A stretch of DNA of 64,000 bases from Alphaproteobacteria bacterium (lineage in GTDB: Bacteria; Pseudomonadota; Alphaproteobacteria; Rhodobacterales; Rhodobacteraceae), in the NCBI GenBank assembly GCA_030429495.1, contig JAUIFH010000001.1, positions 124,001 through 188,000 of the forward strand, in the 5' to 3' direction. A program made the translations under genes and the position numbers. The notes below the pieces were generated by a model. It saw nothing but the letters and a program-made list of their open reading frames with translations, was not told where the DNA came from and did not search any database. Shown piece after piece: positions 19,517 to 27,381 of this stretch; within the stretch, counting starts at the first letter, position 1, and each line of letters opens with the position of its first letter.

Positions 19517-20739
19517 GGGTGACGATCGACCGGCTTGGCCATCTCGGCGACGGCATTGCGCCCGGACCCATCTTTGTGCCCATGACGCTGCCCGGCGAGG
19601 TCGTTGAAGGCGAGGTGGAGGGCGACCGGATGCGAGCGCCCAGGATCGTCACGCCCTCACCCGACCGCGTGGCGCCGGGCTGCCGGCACTACCGGTCCTG
19701 TGGCGGCTGTGCGCTGATGCACGCCTCCGACGATTTCGTTTCCAACTGGAAGGTTGGCGTGGTGCGCGCGGCGCTTGACGCTCAGGGGCTGGAGGCCGCG
19801 TTTCGTTCGGTCTTAACCTCTCTGCCGAATTCCCGCCGGCGGGCGACCTTTTCCGGCCGGCGGACGAAGAAGGGTGCGCTGGTCGGGTTTCACGGCCGCG
19901 CGTCGGACACATTGGTTGCGGTGCCGGATTGTCGGCTTCTCGATCCCGACCTGATCGCAGCGCTGCCCATTCTGGAGAAGATTACCGTTGCGGGCGCATC
20001 GCGGAAGGGCGCATTGTCGCTGACCGCGACCCTGACGGAAGGTGGAATTGATCTTGCCGTTTCTGGTGGAAAACAGCTGGAACAGAGACTGTTTTCGGCG
20101 CTTGCATCCATTGCTGGTGGCTCGGGACTCGCGCGGCTCAGCTGGGATGGTGAGATCGTCGTCAGCAATACCCCCGCCGCGCAGCGTTTTGGTGGAGTTA
20201 TCGTGGTTCCGCCCGCCGGAGCATTCCTTCAGGCGACGCGGGACGGCGAGGCGGCGCTTGTTCGTGCCGTGCGCGCCGCCATTCCCGCCGCCCGCCGCGT
20301 CGTCGACCTCTTCGCCGGATCCGGGACGTTCTCGTTCCCGCTTGCAGGGATGGCCGAGGTTCACGCGGTCGAGGGCGACGCCGCGATGCTGGCCGCGCTC
20401 GATTCCGGCTGGCGGCAGGCAGAGGGGCTGCACCGTGTCACGACGGAGGCCCGCGACCTGTTCCGGCGGCCGCTGATGGCCGATGAACTCGCGCAGTTCG
20501 ATGCAGTCGTTGTCGATCCGCCCCGCGCGGGCGCCGAAGCGCAAAGCCGGGAGCTTTCGGTGTCCTGCGTCCCGACCATCGCCGCCGTATCGTGCAACCC
20601 AGTCACTTTCGCGCGCGATGCCCGCATCCTCTGCGATGGCGGCTACCACATCGACTGGGTGCGGGTCGTCGACCAGTTCCGCTGGTCGCCGCATATCGAG
20701 CTTGTCGCCCGCTTCTGCCGCCGACTCACCTCATCGTGA
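19513..20739 (+). CDS. class I SAM-dependent RNA methyltransferase, RumA/TrmA type
   Basis: A 408-residue uracil-5 methyltransferase-like enzyme, probably acting on rRNA (RlmD/RlmC class) or tRNA. Visible parts: a short TRAM-like N-terminus, an iron-sulfur cysteine set C-x5-C-x2-C at GCRHYRSCGGC with a fourth Cys in VPDCRLLDP, the SAM motif DLFAGSGTFSFPLA, VVVDPPRAG, and the catalytic cysteine in AVSCNPVTFARD. The start is a GTG whose bases overlap the ABC gene's stop. The exact nucleotide target cannot be fixed from sequence. Confidence 0.88.
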   Translation: MRVTIDRLGHLGDGIAPGPIFVPMTLPGEVVEGEVEGDRMRAPRIVTPSPDRVAPGCRHYRSCGGCALMHASDDFVSNWKVGVVRAALDAQGLEAAFRSVLTSLPNSRRRATFSGRRTKKGALVGFHGRASDTLVAVPDCRLLDPDLIAALPILEKITVAGASRKGALSLTATLTEGGIDLAVSGGKQLEQRLFSALASIAGGSGLARLSWDGEIVVSNTPAAQRFGGVIVVPPAGAFLQATRDGEAALVRAVRAAIPAARRVVDLFAGSGTFSFPLAGMAEVHAVEGDAAMLAALDSGWRQAEGLHRVTTEARDLFRRPLMADELAQFDAVVVDPPRAGAEAQSRELSVSCVPTIAAVSCNPVTFARDARILCDGGYHIDWVRVVDQFRWSPHIELVARFCRRLTSS

Positions 20740-20817
20740 GCGAAAATCTGCCCACTTCCGGCGCTACATTGATCGGTGTAGAAGAACCAAAACCGAAGAA
20801 CGGGCAGGACGGCGGGC

Positions 20818-21312
20818 ATGATCAATCGCAGGACTTTTGTAGCAACGGGCGCGCTGGCGGCGCTGGCTGGCTGTGGCGGTAAGTTCCGGACCTATGACGG
20901 GCCGGAGGTGACACGCGTCATCGTGTTCAAGGCAGAGCGCAAGATGCACCTGATGCACGGAAACAAGGCGCTGAAGACGTACAAGATCGGCCTTGGCGGA
21001 AATCCGGTCGGCGACAAGAAATACGAGGGAGATCAGCGGACGCCCGAAGGCGCTTACCTGATCGACCGTCGCAATCCCAACAGCTCCTACCACCTGTCGC
21101 TCGGAATCTCGTATCCGAACCAGGAGGATGTCGAGGAGGCCGCCGCGCTGGGCAAGAAGCCCGGCGGCGACATCTTCATTCATGGCCGCGCCCGCAAGAA
21201 CAAGGGCCGCGGCAAAGACTGGACGGCGGGCTGCATCGCCGTGAAGGACAGCGAGATGGAGGAGGTCTACTCGATGGTCCGGGTCGGAACGCCGATCTTC
21301 ATCTACCCCTGA
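20818..21312 (+). CDS. L,D-transpeptidase (YkuD) lipoprotein
   Basis: A 164-residue YkuD-fold protein that would cross-link peptidoglycan, attach proteins to it, or trim it, from the periplasmic face. The leader ends in a lipobox (ALAALAGC, Cys19), preceded by NRRTF as in twin-arginine or Sec lipoprotein leaders. The catalytic histidine and cysteine lie in FIHGRA and DWTAGCIAV, matching the HGxxxx...(S/T)xGCI/V motif. Short, with no separate peptidoglycan-binding domain. It stands before the convergent CAP lipoprotein gene. Confidence 0.88.
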   Translation: MINRRTFVATGALAALAGCGGKFRTYDGPEVTRVIVFKAERKMHLMHGNKALKTYKIGLGGNPVGDKKYEGDQRTPEGAYLIDRRNPNSSYHLSLGISYPNQEDVEEAAALGKKPGGDIFIHGRARKNKGRGKDWTAGCIAVKDSEMEEVYSMVRVGTPIFIYP

Positions 21313-21355
21313 CGGGGCGACGAAGTTTCCTCAAGTTCCGTTCTAATCCAGACGG

Positions 21356-21865
21356 TTAGCCGCCCGTGACGAGCGTCCACCAGATCTTGCCGCCCGGCTC
21401 CTGATACCAGGAGAAGCCGACATCGCGCGCCGCAGGATCGAGGATGACCGCGCGGGTATCGGGAAGCTCCATCCAGGCGGACAGGGTCTCTACCTCGGTC
21501 TCGTAGGTTTCCGAGATATTCTCGCCCAGCATCCTGCCGGCATAGCCTGTGCGCTGCACACGCTGCAGCGGCGAAGAGCCGTCCGAACCGAAATGCCAGG
21601 GTCGGTTCTGCAACGACATGTCACGCGAATGCGTCGCCGCCGCCGCGGTGAGTTCCGAACTCAGCGTCAGCGGCTGTGCGCCCGATGCAGAGCGAAGGGC
21701 ATTGATACCGTCGACCATGGAATAGGTCACGCGACCGGTATCGCCAGTGCGGATCGTATATGCCTTCGGCAAGGGCCGACCGTCGGGGCCCAGGGTACGC
21801 TCCGGCGCCGTACATGCGGCGAGCGTCAGAAGTGCCAGAAGGAGGATACCGAAAACACGAGTCAT
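21356..21865 (-). CDS. CAP/SCP-domain lipoprotein
   Basis: A 169-residue lipoprotein: signal peptide with lipobox LTLAAC (Cys18), then a CAP (cysteine-rich secretory protein) domain from about residue 50. The family marks are present: alternating hydrophobic helix VDGINALRSASGAQPLTL, HSRDMSLQNRPWHFGSDG, the R-x-GENIS motif near residues 112-118, and the W-M-x-L-P-D-x-R helix. The function of bacterial CAP lipoproteins is mostly unknown; some have been linked to cell wall remodelling. It is convergent with the first L,D-transpeptidase gene and divergent from the second. Confidence 0.85.
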   Translation of the reverse strand: MTRVFGILLLALLTLAACTAPERTLGPDGRPLPKAYTIRTGDTGRVTYSMVDGINALRSASGAQPLTLSSELTAAAATHSRDMSLQNRPWHFGSDGSSPLQRVQRTGYAGRMLGENISETYETEVETLSAWMELPDTRAVILDPAARDVGFSWYQEPGGKIWWTLVTGG

Positions 21866-22082
21866 AGTTTGCCGCCCTGAAGATGCGATCTGTCCTTTAC
21901 AGGGTCACGCGGCCCGGTTCAAACGCCAACTTTCGCGGTAGGCGGGATGTCACGCGCTAGCCACGGCAACGCGCCAGCCAACGCGACAGTGAATTGAGAA
22001 ACCCGGCAAAGGCGAATATCCTGTCGTCGAATCCACTATGACCGCGGGCATGGACAGGCCCGCCAGAGAAGGTGACCCGAGG

Positions 22083-22688
22083 ATGAGTTCCGATTCCCTC
22101 CGCAATTTCAGCCGCCGGGCGATGCTGGGCACCGCCGCCGCGTTCGGTGCGACCGTCGCATGTCCGGCGCTGGCCCAGAACGGCACCGGATCATACGAGA
22201 TGGAGGGCGATCCTGGCTCGAACATCCGGCGCAACATCTCGAGCTTCCGCTCGCTTCAGTGGCAGCCGTATTTCACGAATCTCAGCAACGGCGCGATCCT
22301 TGTCGACACGACATCGCGGGCGTTGCATTTCTGGTCCGAGGATCAATCCATCTACCGCCTGTTCCCGACCAGCGTGCCGCTGACCGAGGATCTCACCCGG
22401 CGCGGCCGGACATCGGTTGTCCGCAAGGTGGTGGGTCCCGACTGGCGTCCGACGCCATCGATGAAGCTGCGCAACCCCGAATGGCCGGACTATGTGCCGC
22501 CGGGGCCGGACAATCCGCTTGGGACGCATGCCCTCTATCTTTCGTGGCAGTTCTACCGGATTCACGGCACCCACGACACGCGCAAGATCGGACGGCGTTC
22601 GTCCAACGGCTGCGTCGGGTTGTATAATGAGCACATCGCCGAGCTTTTTTCTTACGCTAAGGTCGGCACGCAAGTGTTGCTTATTTGA
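22083..22688 (+). CDS. second L,D-transpeptidase (YkuD), probably Tat-exported
   Basis: A 201-residue YkuD protein. The N-terminus carries an NFSRRAMLG twin-arginine signal followed by a hydrophobic stretch and ALAQ cleavage site. The active-site region reads IHGTHDTRKIGRRSSNGCVGL, given here as IHGTHD and SSNGCVGLYN: the histidine and the S-x-G-C nucleophile of the YkuD fold. This copy has an N-terminal segment of about 75 residues before the domain that the first copy lacks. GAAGGTG precedes the ATG at 22083 by about 10 bases. The upstream 217-base gap to the CAP gene shows no clear promoter that I can defend. Confidence 0.86.
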   Translation: MSSDSLRNFSRRAMLGTAAAFGATVACPALAQNGTGSYEMEGDPGSNIRRNISSFRSLQWQPYFTNLSNGAILVDTTSRALHFWSEDQSIYRLFPTSVPLTEDLTRRGRTSVVRKVVGPDWRPTPSMKLRNPEWPDYVPPGPDNPLGTHALYLSWQFYRIHGTHDTRKIGRRSSNGCVGLYNEHIAELFSYAKVGTQVLLI

Positions 22689-22831
22689 CGAAACTAGGGA
22701 AACCTTTCTTTGTCCCGTCGGTCTCAGGTTGCATATTCCGAACCTTGTGGGCTACTGGATGATACGAGGTGAAGACTTTAAGCTGTGGCGGACCTCAACT
22801 CCTTTCGCCACGGTCCAAATGGAGAGAATAC

Positions 22832-23014
22832 ATGAAAAAGCTCGCGCTTGCCGCTGCACTTTCTATCGCTGCCACCACCGCCATCGCCGGCGGCATGGCT
22901 GAACCGATCATGGAGCCGGCTCCGGTCGTGGAAGAAGCGTCTTCCTCGTCCTCCGCTGGTGTCGTCGTCGGCATCCTCGCGCTCCTTCTGATCGCTGCTG
23001 CCGCCAGCAACTGA
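22832..23014 (+). CDS. small exported membrane peptide of 60 residues
   Basis: Starts MKKLALAAALSIAATTAIA, a typical signal peptide, followed by GGMAEPIMEPAPVVEE, a run of serines and a C-terminal hydrophobic segment (GVVVGILALLLIAAAASN). It may remain in the inner membrane or be anchored there by that segment. GGAGAG precedes the ATG at 22832. Strong terminator just downstream shows a self-contained transcription unit. I recognise no functional family, but the composition is that of the small acidic Ser-rich peptides common in Rhodobacterales. Function unknown. Confidence 0.7.
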   Translation: MKKLALAAALSIAATTAIAGGMAEPIMEPAPVVEEASSSSSAGVVVGILALLLIAAAASN

Positions 23015-23035
23015 TCAGGTCAGGAACTGACATGG

Positions 23036-23068
23036 AAAAGGCGGTGGGCTTGCCCACCGCCTTTTTCA
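23036..23068. terminator. bidirectional rho-independent terminator
   Basis: A perfect ten-base stem GGCGGTGGGC (23040-23049) pairs with GCCCACCGCC (23052-23061), with a run of T on the right and, read on the other strand, a T-run from the A-tract on the left. It ends the 60-residue peptide gene on the plus strand and hemH on the minus strand. Confidence 0.9.
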
Positions 23069-23087
23069 TTTGATCGCCTGCTTCCGC

Positions 23088-24155
23088 TTATTCCATCCAG
23101 CCGGCGAGGTTTTCGCCCAGAACGGACATCAGCGCGGCGATATGGGCGTCGTCGTCGTTCAGGCACGGAATGTAGGTGAAGCTTTCACCGCCGGCATGTT
23201 CGAACGCCTCGCGAATCTCGCCCTGGATTTCCTCCAGGGTCTCGATGCAGTCGGCGGAAAAGGCCGGTGAGATCACGGCAATCCGCTTCTTGCCCGCCTT
23301 GGCAAGCTTCGCGGCGTGCTCGACCGTATAGGGTCGCAACCATTCCTCGGGACCGAAGACGGATTGGAAGGTCGTGTCGATTGAGCCGTCCGCCCAGCCC
23401 AGCCTTTCGCGCAACAGCCGCGACGTCTTCTGGCACTGGCAGTGATAGGGATCGCCCTGCATCAGATAGCGCTTGGGCATACCGTGATAGGAGGCGACAA
23501 GAACGTCGGGCCGGTGATCCAAGGCGGAATAGGCCCGTTCCACCGACTGCGCCAATGCGTCGATGTAAAGCGGCGCATTGAAATATTCCGGCACGATCCG
23601 CACGGCGGGCTGGCGCTTTTCTTTCATCAAGGCCCGGAACAACTGATCGTTCGCGGTGGCCGAGGTTGCGCCGGCATAGTGCGGGTAGAGCGGCATGAAC
23701 ACGATCCGCTCGCAGCCGGCATCGACCATGCGCCGCAGGACGCTTCCGGTCGAAGGGTTGCCATAGCGCATGCAGAAATCGACCATAACCTCCGGCCCGT
23801 AGCGATCCGCCACTGCTGCGCCAAGCTTTGCGACCTGCGCCCGGGTGATTGTCATCAGCGGGCTTTCGTCCAGATCGTGGTTCCAGATCGACTTGTAGTT
23901 GGCGCCGGAACTGAAAGGCCGCTTTGCAAGGATGACAGTCTGGAGCAGGGGCTGCCACTTCCAGCGCGGATAGTCGATGACCCGCTGGTCAGAGAGAAAT
24001 TCGCTCAGATACCGCCGCATCGGCCAGTAGGTGTAACCGTCAGGCGTACCGAGATTGGCCACGAGAATGCCGATCCGCGGCCGCGAGACCGGCGGATGAT
24101 CAGAAGGTGCATGCACGAGGCGGCCCGCCCCCGGCCGGTCGATCTGGTCTTTCAT
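23088..24155 (-). CDS. hemH: ferrochelatase
   Basis: Inserts ferrous iron into protoporphyrin IX, the last step of haem synthesis, at the membrane. 355 residues is normal. The N-terminal RIGILVANLGTPDG and the catalytic histidine region VLVASYHGMPKRYL are family hallmarks, as are LSDQRVIDYPRWKWQ and the C-terminal iron-binding glutamate region VISPAFSADCIETLEEI (the acid row near residue 306). The start ATG at 24155 follows GAGAGG. An upstream in-frame extension of 35 residues to 24260 lacks support. Convergent with the small peptide gene through a shared terminator. Confidence 0.95.
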   Translation of the reverse strand: MKDQIDRPGAGRLVHAPSDHPPVSRPRIGILVANLGTPDGYTYWPMRRYLSEFLSDQRVIDYPRWKWQPLLQTVILAKRPFSSGANYKSIWNHDLDESPLMTITRAQVAKLGAAVADRYGPEVMVDFCMRYGNPSTGSVLRRMVDAGCERIVFMPLYPHYAGATSATANDQLFRALMKEKRQPAVRIVPEYFNAPLYIDALAQSVERAYSALDHRPDVLVASYHGMPKRYLMQGDPYHCQCQKTSRLLRERLGWADGSIDTTFQSVFGPEEWLRPYTVEHAAKLAKAGKKRIAVISPAFSADCIETLEEIQGEIREAFEHAGGESFTYIPCLNDDDAHIAALMSVLGENLAGWME

Positions 24156-24204
24156 GTCGCCTCTCTTCCTGTCCGGCACCGAAATAGGCGGATTTCCGGG
24201 CGGG

Positions 24205-25047
24205 TCAATGCTTGCTTCCCCCGGGCTTTCCGAGTGGTGTTTCCGTCGCGCCAAGTACATCGGCGAGCCGCGCCGCCGCAGAGCCGGGGCGCAGCGGCTG
24301 CTGCTGGCCCGGATCGGGCGCCCAGCCGGTCAGGAAGATCAGCTCGAACGTGGCCGCGATGCGGTCGTCGCCGGCGGGAAAGTTCTCGGCGTAGATCCGC
24401 GCCGCCTCGGGGAAGAGGGCGCGCGGCGACGTGCGGCGCTGGCGGGCGGTAAGCGCGTTGCCCTCGCCCATCGCACGCAGATCGGCGACAAGGTGGAAGG
24501 CCGTGCGGTAGGTCACCGTCTTCTTGACCGTATCGGCAACCGGCAGCGCGAAACCGGCCCGCTGAAGAAGAGCGCCCAGATCGCGGATCTCGCCCATGGG
24601 CAAGACCCGTGCCGACAGTCCCCCGGTCAGCCGGCTTTCGGCCTCGGCCAACGCTGCGCGTAGTTCAGAAAGCGTTCGCCCGCCGAACATCACGCCAAGG
24701 AAAAGCCCGTCAGGTCGCAGCGCCTTGCGGCATTGCACCAACTGGCCGACCGGATCGTTCGCCCAGTGCATCGCCAGCCCGTGAATGATCAGGTCATGAG
24801 TGTTTGGCTCAAGGTCCAGGGCCTCGTCGTCACCAACGATCGTCGCGCCGGGCAGGATGGCCGACCACGGCCCGGGAAATCCGGCGACGATGGCCGGTGA
24901 CGTGAACAGTTTGTTAACCTCGTTCAGCCTCTCCTTGATCTCGACGGCTGATTCCTCATGCAGGAAAAGCTCTGCGCCCTGCCGAAGGGCACGGGCGCGA
25001 TTCCGGGCAAGTGCGGCACGGTCTGTGAGTGGGGGCGGAGTGGTCAT
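24205..25047 (-). CDS. SAM-dependent methyltransferase, BioC/NDUFAF5-like
   Basis: A 280-residue class I methyltransferase. The N-terminal part (RNRARALRQGAELFLHEES) and the LDLEPNTHDLIIHGLAMHWAND stretch, here split as NTHDLIIHGLAMHWAND, match the BioC/NDUFAF5 group: proteins that methylate malonyl-ACP in biotin synthesis or hydroxylate a complex I arginine. The G-x-G SAM loop is degenerate, as in NDUFAF5-type proteins. There is no other biotin gene nearby, so the complex I assembly factor role is as likely as biotin synthesis. The start ATG at 25047 is only 31 bases from the comF start on the other strand. Confidence 0.75.
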   Translation of the reverse strand: MTTPPPLTDRAALARNRARALRQGAELFLHEESAVEIKERLNEVNKLFTSPAIVAGFPGPWSAILPGATIVGDDEALDLEPNTHDLIIHGLAMHWANDPVGQLVQCRKALRPDGLFLGVMFGGRTLSELRAALAEAESRLTGGLSARVLPMGEIRDLGALLQRAGFALPVADTVKKTVTYRTAFHLVADLRAMGEGNALTARQRRTSPRALFPEAARIYAENFPAGDDRIAATFELIFLTGWAPDPGQQQPLRPGSAAARLADVLGATETPLGKPGGSKH

Positions 25048-25078
25048 GGGGGGCGAAACTAGGATGCTTCGGGCGGGA

Positions 25079-25795
25079 ATGCAAAGCGTCCTTGCCACGA
25101 TCTTTCCGCCGCAATGCATCAGCTGCGGCGAACCTGCGGCAGATGATTTCGGCCTCTGTCCCCGCTGCTGGGCCGAGACGCCCTTCATAACCGGCTTGGT
25201 TTGCGACCGGTGCGGAACGCCGCTGCCGGGTGAGGATGAGGGCCGGGCGGAATATTGCGACGATTGCATGATTCTGGCCCGGCCGTGGTCGCGGGGCCGG
25301 GCGGCATTGCTTTACAAGGATAACGGCCGCAGGCTGGTCCTTGCATTGAAACATGGCGACAGGCTGGACCTTGCCTGCCCGGCCACAGGCTGGCTGCTGC
25401 GCGCGGCGCAGCCGATCCTGCGGCCCGCCATGCTGGTCGCGCCGGTTCCGCTGCACTGGACCCGCTTTTTCCGCCGCCGCTTCAATCAGTCGGCGGTCCT
25501 GTCGGCCGTGCTCGCCCGCGCGGCGGGGTTCGACCATTGCCCCGATCTGCTTGTACGAACCCGGCGCACGGCAAGCCAGGATGGCCGCGACCGCGACGGG
25601 CGGTTCGCCAATCTTGCCAGCGCGATCCGTCCTCATCCCAAACGGGCGACGCGGATCGCCGGTCGTGACCTGTTGCTGGTGGATGACGTGATGACCTCGG
25701 GCGCGACGCTTGCCACCGCCGCCGATGCCTGCCTTGGCGCCGGCGCGGCATCCGTGTCGGTCGTGGTACTGGCACGCGTTGCGAAGGATGCCTAA
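25079..25795 (+). CDS. comF: ComF-family phosphoribosyltransferase-like protein
   Basis: A 238-residue ComF protein. The N-terminal zinc ribbon is visible (FPPQCISCGE, then CPRC, then CDRCGTPL, and CDDC), followed by a PRTase fold with the PRPP-binding motif LLVDDVMTSGATL near residue 198. ComF helps DNA uptake in naturally competent bacteria, but it is widespread in non-competent ones too; no other com gene is here. ATG codons at 25046, 25064 and 25079 are in frame; 25079 gives the usual opening MQSVLATIFPPQC. Confidence 0.82.
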   Translation: MQSVLATIFPPQCISCGEPAADDFGLCPRCWAETPFITGLVCDRCGTPLPGEDEGRAEYCDDCMILARPWSRGRAALLYKDNGRRLVLALKHGDRLDLACPATGWLLRAAQPILRPAMLVAPVPLHWTRFFRRRFNQSAVLSAVLARAAGFDHCPDLLVRTRRTASQDGRDRDGRFANLASAIRPHPKRATRIAGRDLLLVDDVMTSGATLATAADACLGAGAASVSVVVLARVAKDA

Positions 25796-25838
25796 ATCCC
25801 TATAGTCGCTTCGACTTCAGGTTCAGGATCCAGCTCAT

Positions 25839-26096
25839 ATGCCCCGCGTCGAGATTTACACCACCCCCTGGTGCCCGTTCTGCATTGCAGCCAAACGGCT
25901 CCTCAGCGGGAAAGGCGTTGCGTTCGAGGAAACCGATGTCTCGGGAAATCCCGATCTGCGCCAGACGATGATGCAGCGCGCCAACGGGCGCTACACTGTG
26001 CCGCAGATATTCATCGACGACCGCCACATCGGTGGTTCGGACGATCTTCATGCGCTCGACAGGGCGGGCAAACTCGACCCGATTCTGGCGGGGTAG
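25839..26096 (+). CDS. grxC: glutaredoxin 3
   Basis: An 85-residue dithiol glutaredoxin that reduces protein disulfides and glutathionylated proteins with glutathione. The active site is CPFC (Cys12 and Cys15 in TPWCPFC), and the glutathione-binding VPQIFIDDRHIGGSDDL is complete. It sits 3 bases ahead of a nitrilase-family gene and 43 bases after comF, within a tight run ending in marR. Confidence 0.95.
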   Translation: MPRVEIYTTPWCPFCIAAKRLLSGKGVAFEETDVSGNPDLRQTMMQRANGRYTVPQIFIDDRHIGGSDDLHALDRAGKLDPILAG

Positions 26097-26099
26097 AGA

Positions 26100-26930
26100 A
26101 TGAAAACCGCTCTGGTCCAGCTTTCGACGTCCGACGATCCGACCCGGAATCTGCCGGTGACGTTCGATCTGATCGCCGAGGCCGCCGGGCGCGGTGCCGG
26201 ATTCGTTCTTACGCCAGAAGTCACGAACTGCGTGTCGTCCGACCGTGCTCACCAGAATGCGGTGCTGCGCCATGAGTCCGACGATCAGACTCTCGCCACG
26301 CTGCGCCGCGAGGCGGAGAGGCAGGGAATATGGCTGCTGATCGGATCGCTTGCGCTTCTGACAAACGATGCTGACGGGCGGTTCGCTAACCGGTCCTTCC
26401 TTGTTGCGCCCGATGGAACGATCGCGGCGCGCTACGACAAGATCCACATGTTCGACGTCAACGTGTCGGAGACCGAGCAATACCGGGAATCGGCTGGCTA
26501 CCGACCCGGCGCGCGCGCGGTCGTCGTGCCGACGCCGTTCGGACGGATAGGAATGACGGTCTGCTATGACCTGCGCTTCCCGCAGCTCTATCGCCGGCTG
26601 GCCAAGGCCGGGGCCGAAATCCTGACAGTGCCCGCGGCCTTCAACGACACGACCGGCGCCGCGCATTGGGAAGCGTTGCTGCGCGCACGTGCGATCGAAA
26701 CGGGTGCCTATGTGCTGGCGCCGGCCCAGACCGGCAGCCATGCCGCCCACAACGGCCGGCCGCGCCGAACCTATGGCCATTCGCTCGCGGTGTCGCCCTG
26801 GGGCGAGGTGCTGGCGGATGGCGGGACCGAGGTCGGAGTCACTCTCGTCGATCTCGACCTGGCCAAGGTGGGGCGGGCACGCCACCGCGTTCCGTCGTTG
26901 ACCCACGACCGCGATTTCGAGGGGCCGTAA
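26100..26930 (+). CDS. carbon-nitrogen hydrolase, Nit1-like (possible deaminated glutathione amidase)
   Basis: A 276-residue nitrilase-superfamily amidase. The catalytic triad is intact: Glu near residue 40 (LTPEVTN), Lys near 114 (YDKIHMFDV), and Cys near 154 (MTVCYDLRFPQLYR). The KIHMFDV and VCYDLRFPQLYRRLA features are typical of the Nit1/Nit2 branch, in which Nit1 hydrolyses deaminated glutathione, a metabolite-repair reaction. Position right behind a glutaredoxin gene and ahead of a MarR regulator supports a thiol-related role. The substrate is inferred. Confidence 0.84.
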   Translation: MKTALVQLSTSDDPTRNLPVTFDLIAEAAGRGAGFVLTPEVTNCVSSDRAHQNAVLRHESDDQTLATLRREAERQGIWLLIGSLALLTNDADGRFANRSFLVAPDGTIAARYDKIHMFDVNVSETEQYRESAGYRPGARAVVVPTPFGRIGMTVCYDLRFPQLYRRLAKAGAEILTVPAAFNDTTGAAHWEALLRARAIETGAYVLAPAQTGSHAAHNGRPRRTYGHSLAVSPWGEVLADGGTEVGVTLVDLDLAKVGRARHRVPSLTHDRDFEGP

Positions 26931-26933
26931 GCT

Positions 26934-27374
26934 ATGTCGGACACGAATGATCCGCTGGCCGTGGCGCTGTTTTCGGAAGTCTTCATGGCTGATCAGCTTG
27001 CGCGCAACCTCGTCAGCCGGGCTCTGCCGAAGGGGATGGAGCTCAACCATTTCTCGGTGCTGAACCACCTTGCCCATGTCGCCGGCGAACGCTCGCCGGC
27101 GCAGCTTGCCGACACGTTCCACGTGACGCGGGGGGCGATGACGAACACGCTGACAAAGCTGGAATGGGCCGGCCACATTCATATCCGCCCCGACTGGGAT
27201 GACGCGCGGCGCAAGTTTGTCTCGCTCAGCCCGGCAGGGCGCGCGGCGCGCGATGCGGCACTTGCCGCCGTGCTGCCCCTGATCGGAGATATCGTAAAGG
27301 CGCTTGGGCCGGACAAGGTCCGTGCCGTCCTGCCGGTCCTGCGGGAATTCCGCCAGCGGCTGGGTAAGGACTAG
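26934..27374 (+). CDS. MarR-family transcriptional regulator
   Basis: A 146-residue winged-helix repressor/activator. The recognition region is visible at LADTFHVTRGAMTNTLTKLEWAGHI (split as LADTFHVTRGAMTNTLTKLE and WAGHI) and the wing at RPDWDDARRKFVSLS. It contains no cysteine, so it is not a thiol sensor of the OhrR sort. It is the last gene of a unit with grxC and the nitrilase, 3 bases behind the latter, and is convergent with ubiG. The ligand and targets are unknown. Confidence 0.88.
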   Translation: MSDTNDPLAVALFSEVFMADQLARNLVSRALPKGMELNHFSVLNHLAHVAGERSPAQLADTFHVTRGAMTNTLTKLEWAGHIHIRPDWDDARRKFVSLSPAGRAARDAALAAVLPLIGDIVKALGPDKVRAVLPVLREFRQRLGKD

Positions 27375-27381
27375 CGTCCGG

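Noticed and set aside
24205-25047. Calling the methyltransferase bioC
   Set aside because: No biotin genes nearby, and the SAM loop fits NDUFAF5-type proteins as well.
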